The notes beneath the pieces were generated by a model. That model saw only the letters and a list, made by a program, of their open reading frames with translations. It did not search any database and had not been told where the DNA came from. 64,000 bases of DNA from Alcanivorax sp. (GTDB lineage: Bacteria; Pseudomonadota; Gammaproteobacteria; Pseudomonadales; Alcanivoracaceae): positions 496,001 to 560,000 of the forward strand of contig CP051239.1 of assembly GCA_017794945.1 (NCBI GenBank), given 5' to 3'. Numbering within the stretch: the stretch's first letter is position 1; every line of letters starts with the position of its first letter. The translations under genes were made by a program, and so were the position numbers. Below are positions 53,177-63,059 of the stretch, in pieces.

Positions 53177-54451
53177 TTGGACAGCTTCTCCGACGGGTGG
53201 CTGATCACCGCCCTGATCATCCTGATTCTCGGCTCCGCCTTCTTCTCCAGCAGTGAAACCGGCATGGTGGCGATCAACCGCTATCGCCTGCGGCATCTGG
53301 CCCGCCAGGGGCACCGTGCCGCCGTGCGGGTGGAGAGCCTGCTGCGCCGCACCGACCGCCTGCTGTCGGTGATCCTGATCGGTAACAATTTCGTCAATAA
53401 CTTCGCCGCCACGGTGGCCGCGATCCTGGCGATCCGCTGGCTGGGCGACAGCGGCGCGGCGGTGGCGCCGGTGGTGATCACCCTGGTGATGCTGGTATTC
53501 GCGGAGATCACTCCGAAAACCTACGCCGCGCTCAAGCCGGAACGCATCGCCTTCCCCGCCAGCGTGGTGCTCAAGCCCTTGCAGGTACTGCTGGCGCCGC
53601 TGGTGTGGCTGGTCAACGGCATCAGCATGATGTTCCTGAAGCTGGCCGGCGCCCAGACCCGCAACAGCGACGATGACCACCTGAGCCCCGAGGAACTGCG
53701 CACCGTGGTGAACGAGGCCGGCGGCCTGATCCCGGAAAAGCACCAGAAGATGCTGCTCAATATCCTGGATCTGGAAAGCGTCACGGTGGAAGACATCATG
53801 ATCCCGCGCAACGAGATGGTGGGCGTGGATATCGAAGACGATATGGATGAGATCATGGCCACCCTGCGCGCCAGCCAGCACACCCGGCTGCCGGTGTACC
53901 GCGGCGACCCCAATAACATGCTGGGCCTGCTGCACCTGCGCAAGCTGAGCCGGCTGCTGCTCAAGGAAGACATCAACAAAGCGGAACTGATGCAGCACAC
54001 CGTGGAACCCTACTTCGTTCCGGAAGGCACCTCGCTGAACCGTCAGCTGATCAATTTTCAGAACGCGCGGCGGCGCATCGGCATCGTGGTGGACGAGTAT
54101 GGCGACGTACTCGGCCTGGTGACACTGGAGGACATCCTCGAGGAGATCGTCGGCGAATTCACCACCGACCTGGCCGCCACCAGCCAGGACATTCACCCCC
54201 AGGAGGACGGCAGCCACGTGATCGACGGCGCCACCCATCTGCGCGAGATCAACCGCTCGCTGGACTGGGACCTGCCCACCGGCGGGCCGCGCACGCTTAA
54301 CGGCTTGATCCTGGAGTACCTGCAGGACATCCCCGACGCGAACATTTCGATCCGCATTGGCGACTACCTGATCGAGATCCTGCAGGTGAAGGACAACATG
54401 GTGAAAGCCGCCAAGGTCCGCCACGCCTCAAACGAACCCGACGCCCCTTAA
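53177..54451 (+). CDS. CorB/CNNM-type transporter (DUF21-CBS-CorC_HlyC)
   Basis: A 424-residue protein from TTG 53177. DUF21 membrane domain with three or four helices (LITALIILILGSAFFSSSETG, NNFVNNFAATVAAILAI), a CBS pair (about 205-330, IMIPRNEMVGVDIEDDMDE, LPVYRGDPNNMLGLLH, RRRIGIVVDEYGDVLGLVT) and the CorC_HlyC C-terminal domain (ISIRIGDYLIEILQVKDNMV). Similar to E. coli YfjD, beside ypjD there too. Thought to export Mg2+ or Co2+. Confidence 0.92.
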   Translation: MDSFSDGWLITALIILILGSAFFSSSETGMVAINRYRLRHLARQGHRAAVRVESLLRRTDRLLSVILIGNNFVNNFAATVAAILAIRWLGDSGAAVAPVVITLVMLVFAEITPKTYAALKPERIAFPASVVLKPLQVLLAPLVWLVNGISMMFLKLAGAQTRNSDDDHLSPEELRTVVNEAGGLIPEKHQKMLLNILDLESVTVEDIMIPRNEMVGVDIEDDMDEIMATLRASQHTRLPVYRGDPNNMLGLLHLRKLSRLLLKEDINKAELMQHTVEPYFVPEGTSLNRQLINFQNARRRIGIVVDEYGDVLGLVTLEDILEEIVGEFTTDLAATSQDIHPQEDGSHVIDGATHLREINRSLDWDLPTGGPRTLNGLILEYLQDIPDANISIRIGDYLIEILQVKDNMVKAAKVRHASNEPDAP

Positions 54452-54466
54452 AAGCGGCTCCAGGGC

Positions 54467-54542
54467 GCTGTGGGAGCGGGCTGTGGGAGCGGGCGCCCCG
54501 CCCGCGAAAGGGCGCGAAGCGCCCGGCAGGATCCCAGAGACC
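54467..54542 (+). repeat. REP-like element, copy 5
   Basis: Tandem GCTGTGGGAGCGG at its start, hairpin GCGGGCGCCCCGCCCGC, GAAA, second hairpin GGGCGC-GAA-GCGCCC, then GGCAGGATCCCAGAGA. Between convergent CorB-like and patatin genes. Confidence 0.8.
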
Positions 54543-54548
54543 AGAGAT

Positions 54549-55469
54549 CTAAACCCGGTCCGCGTCCGGCGCCCCCACCCAGGCAAAAATATCCCCTTCG
54601 TGGCGCTCCACCAGCCGGTAACCCTCGTCGATGGCTTCCCCGGCGCGGTGGAAATCCATCAGCGCGAAATCCTCCAGCAGCGGAATCAGCGTCACTTCCG
54701 GCGGGTCGCCGGCCATCCGCGAGCGGGTGATGCGGTCCTGCATGATGTTGACGCTGGACGCCACCACATCGAAAAAGCCCGGCGTGCCCCCGGCATCGGA
54801 GGAGAAATAGTGGGTCATTTTCTGCCACAGGCTGCGGTCTTCGTCACTGTCACCGCCCTCCGGGGGCGCCTGGCGTGAGAGATGGGCGCCCACTAGCTGG
54901 GCGTTCAGGTTGACCGCGATCACCACGTCGGCGCCGAACGCCCGCGCCGCCGACACCGGCACCGGGTTGACCAGGCCGCCGTCCAGCATCCAGCGGCGCT
55001 GGTGCTGCAGGGGCGAGAACAACCCCGGCAGCGCGCAGGAAGCACGGGCCGCGTCCAGCACCGGCCCCTTGCTGATCCATACTTCGCGGCCGCTTTTCAT
55101 GTCCGTGGCGACGGTGACGAACCGCTTTTCCAGATCTTCGATATTGGGGTTGCTGTGCAGCTTCTCGAAAAAACCGAACAGCTTTTCGCCTTTCACCACG
55201 CCGCCGGAAAAGGTGAAATCCATCAGCCCGAAGACGTCCTTGGTGGTCAGGGTTCTGACCCAGTCACCGAACTCCTTCAGCGCCCCGCTGACGTAGGCGC
55301 CGCCCACCAGGGCGCCGATCGAGGTGCCGGCCACCACGTCGATTTCGATGCCGCGCTCTTCCAGCGCCTGAATAATGCCGATGTGCGCCCAGCCCCGGGC
55401 GGACCCGCTGCCCAGCGCCAGCCCCACCCGGGGACGGGCGGGCAGTAGCGGCTGCTCTTTCTCGCTCAT
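54549..55469 (-). CDS. Patatin-like phospholipase (RssA/YchK type)
   Basis: A 306-residue lipid acyl hydrolase with a Ser-Asp dyad: oxyanion loop GLALGSGSARGWAHIG, nucleophile Ser50 in VAGTSIGALVGG, Asp163 in MLDGGLVNPVP. No signal peptide, so cytoplasmic or membrane-peripheral. Of the RssA/NTE-like group; lysophospholipase activity likely. The translation start is preceded by a duplicated RBS/ATG segment (55465-55503). Last gene of the run nudL-like, gamma-CA, DUF1289, patatin. Confidence 0.9.
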   Translation of the reverse strand: MSEKEQPLLPARPRVGLALGSGSARGWAHIGIIQALEERGIEIDVVAGTSIGALVGGAYVSGALKEFGDWVRTLTTKDVFGLMDFTFSGGVVKGEKLFGFFEKLHSNPNIEDLEKRFVTVATDMKSGREVWISKGPVLDAARASCALPGLFSPLQHQRRWMLDGGLVNPVPVSAARAFGADVVIAVNLNAQLVGAHLSRQAPPEGGDSDEDRSLWQKMTHYFSSDAGGTPGFFDVVASSVNIMQDRITRSRMAGDPPEVTLIPLLEDFALMDFHRAGEAIDEGYRLVERHEGDIFAWVGAPDADRV

Positions 55470-55535
55470 GGCTGCTCCACCCCCCTCATGGCTGCTCCAC
55501 CCCGCTCAAGGTCTGTTCATCGACGCTCAAGGCTG
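55465..55535 (-). repeat. Degenerate 20-bp tandem repeat creating an upstream ORF
   Basis: CTCATGGCTGCTCCACCCC occurs at 55465-55483 and again exactly at 55485-55503; two weaker units beginning GCTCAAGG follow at 55504 and 55525. On the minus strand each full unit is a GGAG Shine-Dalgarno plus ATG. The upstream ATG opens MRGVEQP and its TGA overlaps the patatin start (ATGA). Confidence 0.75.
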
Positions 55536-55758
55536 TTCCTTAGTCACCATGCAGGGCGCGGGCTGGCCGGCCATGCGTTGCTGGCAACGGACCAGCACTT
55601 CACGGCGCTCTTCCACCGGCAATAACCCCCAGTAGCTGATTTCACGGCCGGTGCGGAAACAACCCACGCAGATATCGTCGCCGTCCAAAGCGCAAATCGA
55701 TACGCAGGGCGAAACCGGGTCCCGGTGCGCCACCGGCGCGTCGTGGAAGTCCGGGTCT

Positions 55759-55775
<17 letters not shown>
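55527..55775 (-). CDS. DUF1289 small Cys-rich protein
   Basis: 82 residues from ATG 55775 ([10 protein letters not shown]); the frame extends to 55808. DUF1289 pattern: [20 protein letters not shown] with four Cys (CxxxC, CxxC), then [20 protein letters not shown] and CQQR. The Cys residues suggest a bound metal or Fe-S cluster. Its start overlaps the end of the gamma-carbonic anhydrase gene by 17 bp. Confidence 0.85.
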
Positions 55776-56288
<513 letters not shown>

Positions 56289-56292
<4 letters not shown>

Positions 56293-56870
56293 TTTTCACC
56301 CGTCAGGTCGAAACGCACATCGGCGTCGTACACATGGTTGATCAAATCCAGGATCATAAAGGCCGTCAGCCCCCAGATCCGCTTGTCCTCGTAATAATAG
56401 CTGGGCATGCGCAGGCGGCGGCCGTAAAAATCGATCGGCGGCGACAGCTCCGGTTCCTCTTCCAGGAAGAAGCTCAAGGGCACCTGGAAGATGGTCTCGA
56501 TTTCGCCGGGCTCGGGGGTCAAATCCACCCCGGTCCGCACCACGCCCACGAACGGGGTCACCTTCATGCCGAACCGCGACGCCAGCGGCGACAGCTGACC
56601 GATCACCTCCACTTCACGCTTGGCGAGGCCCACCTCCTCGTGGCTTTCACGCAGGGCGGTGTGCAACAGATCGCGGTCGCCGGGGTCCCGTTTACCACCT
56701 GGAAACGCCACCTCGCCGGCGTGGGTGGGCATGCCCTGGGCGCGGACGGTCAGAATCAGCTCCGGGTCGGGCTGGTCCACGAACGGCATCAGCACGGCGG
56801 CTTCCGGCAAATCCACCGGTAAATCATTGAGAGGGTAGGCCGACATGCGCTGCCGGAGTTTTTCTAGCAC
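56289..56870 (-). CDS. CoA pyrophosphatase (NudL-type Nudix)
   Basis: A 193-residue Nudix hydrolase. The Nudix box [20 protein letters not shown] plus EEVGL follows GEVAFPGGK, and [20 protein letters not shown] matches the CoA-specific UPF0035 motif LLTxRxxxLxxHxGqvafPG. Hydrolyses CoA or acyl-CoA to phosphopantetheine derivatives. First gene of the four-gene minus-strand set ending with the patatin gene. Confidence 0.9.
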
Positions 56871-57010
56871 GGGGTACTCCCAGTTTTATTTCAAACACCA
56901 GTTTGAACAGGCCTCGCCCACCGGGCAAGGCCGGATGCGCTCTATTCACGGCGGAGCCGGTGAAAACACCCCAATTGCCGATCAACGGCCAAGCCATTAG
57001 GCTGTCGTAT

Positions 57011-57050
57011 CCTCACTGTGCCGGCCGGCGGCCGGGCTCCCCCAGTGAGG
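57011..57050 (+). promoter_or_regulatory. Leader hairpin of the NUDIX gene
   Basis: CCTCACTG-N24-CAGTGAGG, perfect 8-bp arms with an inner GC hairpin, 25 nt before the ATG at 57075. Possible mRNA leader structure. Nothing else is evident in the gap 56871-57074. Confidence 0.45.
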
Positions 57051-57074
57051 CTCCATAAGCAGGCGAGAGCATCG

Positions 57075-57635
57075 ATGAAATATTGCAGCCATTGCGGCGA
57101 AGAGATTCTGTTCTCCATTCCCGAAGGGGATAACCGGCCCCGCTATTGGTGCAACCACTGCGGCGTGATCCACTACCAGAACCCGAAAATCGTGGTCGGC
57201 GCGATCCCGGTCTGGGAAGGCCGCTTCCTGCTCTGCAAGCGCTCCATCGAACCGCGCATTGGCTACTGGACCCTGCCCGCCGGCTATATGGAGAACGGCG
57301 AGACCCTGCAGGAAGGCGCCGCCCGCGAAACCTGGGAAGAAGCCTGCGCCACCGTGGCCATCGGCGACCTGTATACGGTGTTCAACCTGCCGCACATCAA
57401 CCAGGTCTACATGTTCTTCCTAAGCGAGATGGTCAACGGCGACTACGGCGTGGGCGACGAAAGCGCCGACGCCGGCCTGTTCTCCGAGGATGAGATTCCC
57501 TGGGACGAGCTGGCGTTCCCCACCATCGGGCGCACGCTGAAGTTCTTTATCCAGGACCGCGCCAACGGCGGCGAGTTTCCGGTGCGCACTCAGGATATCC
57601 CACCGCTCAAGCGCAAACCTTCGCTGGACGACTGA
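57075..57635 (+). CDS. Zinc-ribbon NUDIX hydrolase
   Basis: A 186-residue protein from ATG 57075 (SD GCGAGAG weak; the frame extends to 57018). Zinc ribbon CSHCGEE with [10 protein letters not shown] (two CxxC) followed by a Nudix domain: [30 protein letters not shown]. Similar to NADH/ADP-ribose pyrophosphatases. The C-terminus is basic (LKRKPSLDD). Substrate not fixed by sequence. Confidence 0.88.
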   Translation: MKYCSHCGEEILFSIPEGDNRPRYWCNHCGVIHYQNPKIVVGAIPVWEGRFLLCKRSIEPRIGYWTLPAGYMENGETLQEGAARETWEEACATVAIGDLYTVFNLPHINQVYMFFLSEMVNGDYGVGDESADAGLFSEDEIPWDELAFPTIGRTLKFFIQDRANGGEFPVRTQDIPPLKRKPSLDD

Positions 57636-57664
57636 CCTTGTGGCAGCGGGCCCTGGTCCGCCCC

Positions 57665-57988
57665 CTAACCCGGCAGGTCCTCGAGCTTCCACAGGTCGAT
57701 GGCGGGCTCTTCGTAGGGGTGGGCAAGGCGCAGAGCGCTGATGGCCGCGCGCAGGTGGTCTTCCATGCAAATGGTTTCCACCCGGAATTCGCGTACCGTT
57801 TCGATCTCGCCCTGACCGCCTATGTAGGGGTCACTGCCCTCCAGGGGCCGGAACTGCCCCTGGCCGGCGACCTGGAAACTGCAGCAATCGTAGTTGCCGA
57901 TGCGGCCGGCGCCGGCCTCGAAGACGGCGTTCTTCACCGCTTCGGCATGCTCTTCGGGAACGTAGAAGCAAAGCTTGTAGACGGTCAT
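57665..57988 (-). CDS. YqfO/NIF3 C-terminal-like protein
   Basis: A 107-residue ferredoxin-like protein of the CutA/NIF3-insert group: YKLCFYVPEEHAEAVKNAVF, AGRIGNYDCCSFQVAGQGQF, and HPYEEPAIDLW at the end. Stand-alone version of the domain inserted in Gram-positive YqfO. Function unknown; may bind a metal or small ligand. Confidence 0.85.
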   Translation of the reverse strand: MTVYKLCFYVPEEHAEAVKNAVFEAGAGRIGNYDCCSFQVAGQGQFRPLEGSDPYIGGQGEIETVREFRVETICMEDHLRAAISALRLAHPYEEPAIDLWKLEDLPG

Positions 57989-58015
57989 GATGCCTCCCTG
58001 GCGGACCGCCCGGGT

Positions 58016-58735
58016 TCAGGCGGTCTCGCGGTCGTTGTCGGCGGACTGCGCGAGGTGCGCGTAAGCGTCACGCAACTGATAGTCGCCCTGGGACGAGATC
58101 CACACACCGGTGGCGGACACGGTCTGGGTGTCGCCGGCGAACACCTTGGCTTCGGTAAGCAGCTTGCGCCCTTCCACTTTCGTCACGCGGGACTCAAAGC
58201 GGATCTCCGTATTCAGCGGCGTGGGCGCCATATAGCGGATGTTCAGCGTGCCGGTCATGCCCAGGCCGGTGACGAAATCCTGACACTTGGCCATCAGCAT
58301 ATCCAGGGCCAGGGACAGCACGCCTCCGTGCACCTTGCCCGGCGGGCCCATGAACAGCCGTCCGAAGGTGGCGCGGCCGCGCACGGTGTCGCCGTCCAGC
58401 CACAGCGCCAGCGGCGGCGACAGCGGCGTCGCCTGGCCGGTAAGAATTTCAAAGTCGGCCATATCCAGCGCGTCCTGGCGGCTGCCTTTACCCACGATCA
58501 GCCGACCAAGAATATCGCGCATGCTGCGATGGCCATGCCCTTCCAGGCGTTCACGCAACGCCCGCGCCTGCTCAGTGTACTCCGCCAGCGCCGCCTCATC
58601 CGCGTCCAGACGAATCAACTGCTCGCTGATCGCCTTCAACTCGCTGGCCAGCTCCCGACGCCGCTCGGACACCGCCGTCGGCTCCGGCGACTCCGCAATC
58701 AACATATCAAAATAGTTATACGTCTCGTCCGCCAT
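58016..58735 (-). CDS. PaaI-type hotdog thioesterase with N-terminal helical region
   Basis: 239 residues from ATG 58735 (MADETYNYF; the frame reaches 58759). Residues 1-80 are charged helices (ERRRELASELKAISEQLIRL). The hotdog domain has GPPGKVHGGVLSLALDMLM, the HGG motif of 4HBT/PaaI thioesterases, and a closing strand VSATGVWISSQ. Probably cleaves an acyl-CoA in the cytoplasm; substrate unknown. The N-terminal extension is longer than in simple PaaI proteins (about 140). Confidence 0.82.
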   Translation of the reverse strand: MADETYNYFDMLIAESPEPTAVSERRRELASELKAISEQLIRLDADEAALAEYTEQARALRERLEGHGHRSMRDILGRLIVGKGSRQDALDMADFEILTGQATPLSPPLALWLDGDTVRGRATFGRLFMGPPGKVHGGVLSLALDMLMAKCQDFVTGLGMTGTLNIRYMAPTPLNTEIRFESRVTKVEGRKLLTEAKVFAGDTQTVSATGVWISSQGDYQLRDAYAHLAQSADNDRETA

Positions 58736-58792
58736 ACGTCCCCACTCCAAATCCCGCAAAAGCGCTCAGCCTTTTGACTTTGCTTTTCACTG

Positions 58793-58812
58793 TTAACTCT
58801 TAACTCTTAACT
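58793..58812. repeat. Three 7-bp direct repeats (TTAACTC)
   Basis: TTAACTC, TTAACTC, TTAACT in tandem just past the purL stop. A small AT-rich repeat in a GC-rich setting; no function assigned. Confidence 0.7.
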
Positions 58813-58816
58813 GCCC

Positions 58817-61800
58817 TCACCCGACCCACTTCCGGGCGTTGGCGAACAACCGATACCAGGGCCCGTTCTCGAACCGGCGCCAATCATCCGGGATCCAGCT
58901 GTTCTGCAGCACGCGGAACACCCGCTCCGGGTGCGGCATCATGATGGTGGCCCGGCCATCGCGGGAGGTGAAGCCGGTGACGCCCTGGGCGGAGCCGTTG
59001 GGGTTGGCGGGGTACTGCTCCGCCGGGTTGCCCAGGCTGTCCACGTAGCGCAGCGCCAGCAGCCGTTGTTCGATGTTGCGGTTGAGGTCCTGGTCGCTGA
59101 TCTCGGCGCGGCCTTCGCCATGGGCCACCGCGATCGGCAGACGGGTGCCGGCCATGTCACGCAGCAATATGGACGGCGAGTCCTGGATTTCCACCAGCGA
59201 GGTGCGCGCCTCGAACTGCTCGCTCAGGTTGCGCACGAAGTGCGGCCAATGCTCGGCGCCGGGAATCAGGTCCTTGAGGTTGGACAGCATCTGGCAGCCG
59301 TTGCAGACCCCCAGCGAGAAGGTGTCCTCGCGGAAGAAAAAGCGGTTGAAGGCGTCGCGCAGGCCCGGGTTGTAAAGGATGCTCTTGGCCCAGCCCTCAC
59401 CGGCGCCCAGCACGTCACCGTAGGAAAAGCCGCCACAGGCCACCAGACCTTTCATCTCGTCCAGGCTGACGCGGCCGGCGAGCAGATCGCTCATGTGCAC
59501 GTCCATGGCGCTGAACCCGGCCCGGTCGAAGGCGGCCGCCATTTCCATGTGGCCGTTAACGCCCTGCTCGCGCAGGATCGCCACCTTGGGGCGGGCACCG
59601 GTGTTGATGAACGGAGTGGCCACGTCCTCGCTCATGTCGAAGGTGAGCCGCACGTTCAAGCCCGGGTCGTTGGAATCAGCGATCGATTCGAACTCCTGGC
59701 GGGCGCAATCCGGGTTGTCCCGCAGCGCCTGGATGCGGTAGCTGGTCTCCGACCACAGCCGCTGCAGGCCCCAGCGCGGACGTTCGCGCAACACCGCGCC
59801 GCCCAGGCGCAGCCGCACCACATCTTCGTCGTTGACGGTGCCGACACTGTGCACGCAGCCGCCCAGGCCGGCGTCCTGGTAGCGCTGGCGCACCGCCTGC
59901 ACATCGGCGGCGCGCACCTGGATCACCGCGCCGGCTTCCTCGGCGAACAGCGCCGCCACGGCTTCCGGGCCGTCGCCGGCGATGTTGTCCAGCACGATAT
60001 CCACGCCGGTGCGGCCGGCGAACGCCATCTCCGCCAGGGTGGTGAACAGGCCACCGTCGGAGCGGTCGTGGTAAGCCAGCAGGCGTTCTTCCGCCAGCAG
60101 CCGCTGGGTCACCTCGAAGAAAGCGATCAGATCGTCGGCGTCGTCCAGATCCGGCGCCACATCGCCGACCTTGCCGAACACCTGCGCCAGCGCCGAACCG
60201 GCCAGGCGGTTCTTGCCCCGGCCCAGGTCGATCAGCAGCAGCTCGCTGTCCAGGCCGGTTTTGAGCTGCGGCGTGGCGGTCAGGCCGATGTCGGTGACGT
60301 TGGCGAAACCGGAGACGATCAGCGACAGCGGCGCCACCACGCTCTTGTCGATGCCTTTTTCCTGCCACAGGGTGCGCATGGACAGGGAGTCCTTGCCCAC
60401 CGGGATGGCGATGCCCAGCTTCGGGCACAGCTCCATGCCCACCGCTTTCACGGTCTCAAACAGGGCCTGGTCCTCGCCCGGGTGGCCGGCGGCGGCCATC
60501 CAGTTGGCGGACAGGCGGATCTGGCCCAGCGAGCCGATGTGGGCGCCGGCCAGGTTGGTGAGGGTTTCCGCCACCGCCATGCGGCCGGAGGCGGCGGCGT
60601 TGACCAGCGCCACCGGGGTGCGCTCGCCCATCGCCATGGCTTCACCGGTGCGCTGGTTGTAGCCGGTGGCGGTCACCGCGCAGTCGGCCACCGGCACCTG
60701 CCAGGGGCCCACCATCTGATCGCGGTGCACCAGGCCGGTCACGGAGCGGTCGCCAATGGTGATCAGGAAATTCTTGGAGGCCACCGTGGGCAGGCGCATC
60801 ACCCGCTCAATGGCGTCCTTGAGTTCAATACCCTCGGTAGTGAACGGCTGGCGCTCGAAATCTTCCCGGTCGTAGGCGCGCTGCATTTTCGGCGGTTTGC
60901 CGAACAGCAGGTCCATGGGCAAGTCCACCGGGGCGTCGCCGAAATGGTCGTCGGCCACTTCCAGGTGTTCCGCTTCGGTGGCCTCGCCGAGCACCGCGAA
61001 CGGCGCCCGCTCGCGCTGGCACAGCGCCTCGAAGCGATCCAGGTCTTCCGGCAGCACCGCCAGCACATAGCGTTCCTGGGCTTCGTTGCACCAGATTTCC
61101 ACCGGGCTCATGCCCGGCTCGGCGCTGGGGATCGCTCGCAGCGACAGTTTGGCGCCCCGGTCGTGGTCGTGGACCAGCTCCGGCAGGGCGTTGGACAGAC
61201 CGCCGGCCCCCACGTCGTGGATGGAGACAATCGGGTTGTGCTCGCCCAGCGCCCAGCAGCGGTCGATCACTTCCTGAACGCGACGCTCGATTTCCGGGTT
61301 GTCGCGCTGCACCGAGGCGAAATCCAGCGCCTCGTCGGATTCACCGCTGGCCATGGAACTGGCGGCGCCGCCGCCCAGGCCGATCAGCATGGCCGGGCCG
61401 CCGATCACGATGACCTTGGCGCCCGGCGGAATCGGCTTTTTATGCACGTCGCCGTCGCGCACGTTACCCAGGCCGCCGGCGATCATGATCGGCTTGTGGT
61501 AGCCGCGGCGTTCGTCGCCGGCCACGCCCGGTGCCTGGATTTCCAGGGTGCGGAAGTAACCGCACAGGTTGGGCCGGCCGAACTCGTTATTAAAGGCGGC
61601 GCCGCCCAGCGGGCCGTCGATCATGATGTCCAGCGGCGAGGCGATGCGGCCGGGGCGGCCGTAGTCATCTTCCCAGGGCTGACGGAAACCGGGGATGCAC
61701 AGGTTGGACACGGAAAAGCCGGTGAGGCCGGCCTTGGGCTTGCCGCCACGGCCGGTGGCGCCCTCGTCGCGGATCTCGCCGCCGGCACCGGTGGCGGCGC

Positions 61801-62734
61801 CGGGACGCGGGGCGATGGCGGTGGGGTGGTTGTGGGTCTCCACCTTCATCAGCATGTGCACCGGCTCATTGCGGTAGCGGTATTCACACGGATAGCCGGC
61901 GTTGCCCGGGTCCGGGTAGAAGCGGTCCGCCACCGGCCCGGCCACCACCGCCGCGTTATCGCTGTAGGCGCTGAGCACGCCCTCGCTGGCGTGCTTATAG
62001 GTATTGCGGATCATGGCGAACAGGCTGAGGTCCTGCTCCTCGCCGTCGATGGTCCAGTCCGCGTTGAAGATCTTGTGGCGGCAGTGCTCGGAATTGGCCT
62101 GGGCGAACATCATCAGTTCCGCGTCCGAAGGGTTGCGCCCCAGGGCGGTGAACCGCTCCGCCAGATAGTCGATTTCATCCTCCGCCAGCGCCAGACCCAG
62201 CTCGCCGTTGGCGCTGGCCAGCGCCTCGCGGCCGCCGCCAATCACGTCCACGCTGGTCAGCGGGCGCGGCCGGTGGTGGGTGAACAGCACCTCGGCGTCC
62301 TCCAGCCGGTCGAGCACCGCTTCCACCATCCGGTCATGCAGCGCCGCCGCCAGCTCACCCCGGTCCGCCGGGCCGTTGAGCTTGAGCCGGTACTCGATGC
62401 CGCGCTCCACCCGCGCCACCTTGGCGAGGCCGGCGTTGTGACAGATATCGGTGGCCTTGGACGACCACGGCGACACCGTGCCCGGGCGGGGCACCACCAC
62501 GAAGGTCTCACTGCCGCCCTCTTCCACGGCCACGTCTTCCAGGCTGGGGCCGTATTCCAGCAGGCTGTCGAGCACCTGGCGCTCTCGCTCGCTCAACCCG
62601 GTGGCGCCCTCCTCGGGGGAGAGTTCCACGAAGTGCACGAAGCGGGCGGACAGAGCCTCTGCCTGGGGCAGAGCTTCCAGCAGTTTTTCCTTTCTAAACG
62701 CGGATAGGGCCGGGCTACCGGGGAGGATCAGCAT
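58817..62734 (-). CDS. purL: Phosphoribosylformylglycinamidine synthase
   Basis: A 1305-residue large-type FGAM synthase. N-terminal PurS-like domain, two ATP-grasp-like AIRS domains ([49 protein letters not shown]) and a C-terminal class I glutaminase with the nucleophile Cys in [10 protein letters not shown] and catalytic HPERVFR. ATP- and glutamine-dependent conversion of FGAR to FGAM in purine synthesis. Full length (about 1295 in E. coli). The long antisense frames over this gene are shadows of GC-rich codons. Confidence 0.97.
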   Translation of the reverse strand: MLILPGSPALSAFRKEKLLEALPQAEALSARFVHFVELSPEEGATGLSERERQVLDSLLEYGPSLEDVAVEEGGSETFVVVPRPGTVSPWSSKATDICHNAGLAKVARVERGIEYRLKLNGPADRGELAAALHDRMVEAVLDRLEDAEVLFTHHRPRPLTSVDVIGGGREALASANGELGLALAEDEIDYLAERFTALGRNPSDAELMMFAQANSEHCRHKIFNADWTIDGEEQDLSLFAMIRNTYKHASEGVLSAYSDNAAVVAGPVADRFYPDPGNAGYPCEYRYRNEPVHMLMKVETHNHPTAIAPRPGAATGAGGEIRDEGATGRGGKPKAGLTGFSVSNLCIPGFRQPWEDDYGRPGRIASPLDIMIDGPLGGAAFNNEFGRPNLCGYFRTLEIQAPGVAGDERRGYHKPIMIAGGLGNVRDGDVHKKPIPPGAKVIVIGGPAMLIGLGGGAASSMASGESDEALDFASVQRDNPEIERRVQEVIDRCWALGEHNPIVSIHDVGAGGLSNALPELVHDHDRGAKLSLRAIPSAEPGMSPVEIWCNEAQERYVLAVLPEDLDRFEALCQRERAPFAVLGEATEAEHLEVADDHFGDAPVDLPMDLLFGKPPKMQRAYDREDFERQPFTTEGIELKDAIERVMRLPTVASKNFLITIGDRSVTGLVHRDQMVGPWQVPVADCAVTATGYNQRTGEAMAMGERTPVALVNAAASGRMAVAETLTNLAGAHIGSLGQIRLSANWMAAAGHPGEDQALFETVKAVGMELCPKLGIAIPVGKDSLSMRTLWQEKGIDKSVVAPLSLIVSGFANVTDIGLTATPQLKTGLDSELLLIDLGRGKNRLAGSALAQVFGKVGDVAPDLDDADDLIAFFEVTQRLLAEERLLAYHDRSDGGLFTTLAEMAFAGRTGVDIVLDNIAGDGPEAVAALFAEEAGAVIQVRAADVQAVRQRYQDAGLGGCVHSVGTVNDEDVVRLRLGGAVLRERPRWGLQRLWSETSYRIQALRDNPDCARQEFESIADSNDPGLNVRLTFDMSEDVATPFINTGARPKVAILREQGVNGHMEMAAAFDRAGFSAMDVHMSDLLAGRVSLDEMKGLVACGGFSYGDVLGAGEGWAKSILYNPGLRDAFNRFFFREDTFSLGVCNGCQMLSNLKDLIPGAEHWPHFVRNLSEQFEARTSLVEIQDSPSILLRDMAGTRLPIAVAHGEGRAEISDQDLNRNIEQRLLALRYVDSLGNPAEQYPANPNGSAQGVTGFTSRDGRATIMMPHPERVFRVLQNSWIPDDWRRFENGPWYRLFANARKWVG

Positions 62735-62942
62735 GGGGTCGGCTTTTCCTTTACGTGCAGGGGGAGAAATAAGGATCGCAATGATAAGGGATGGCCGGCC
62801 GAATTCCTATGCGCGCGCCGCAAGGGCCGAAAAGCCGTCCGCCGGCGGCGCCAGGGCCTGCGCCAAAAGTGCAAGCAAATATGATTGTTGGACAAAAATG
62901 ATGGATTTTTAACCAGTTTCGATGGTAGATTCGCCGCGCACA

Positions 62943-62958
62943 CGTGATGTAGGTCACA
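62943..62958. promoter_or_regulatory. CRP/Vfr-like site in the purL-mltF region
   Basis: CGTGATGTAGGTCACA matches 13 of 16 positions of the CRP palindrome TGTGATCTAGATCACA, including both GTGA/TCAC cores. It is centred about 110 bp before mltF. The rest of 62735-63059 contains the divergent promoters of purL and mltF, not resolvable by eye. Confidence 0.45.
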
Positions 62959-63059
62959 GCCGAACCCGGGGGCAAGCGCCCCGATCCATGGGGGAGGCGA
63001 TGGACGGCACGGGCCGTACCGACCTGTCTGGAGTACACCCAGCAGAGGTATCAACGGAT

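Noticed and set aside
58793..58812. TTAACTC repeats as a possible CRISPR or integration site
   Set aside because: Only three 7-bp units without spacers; no cas genes or integrase nearby.
58931..62707. 1258-codon open frame antisense to purL
   Set aside because: High-GC third-position bias leaves the opposite strand open; the product is Ala/Gly/His/Arg-rich without domain sense, while purL is fully conserved on the other strand.
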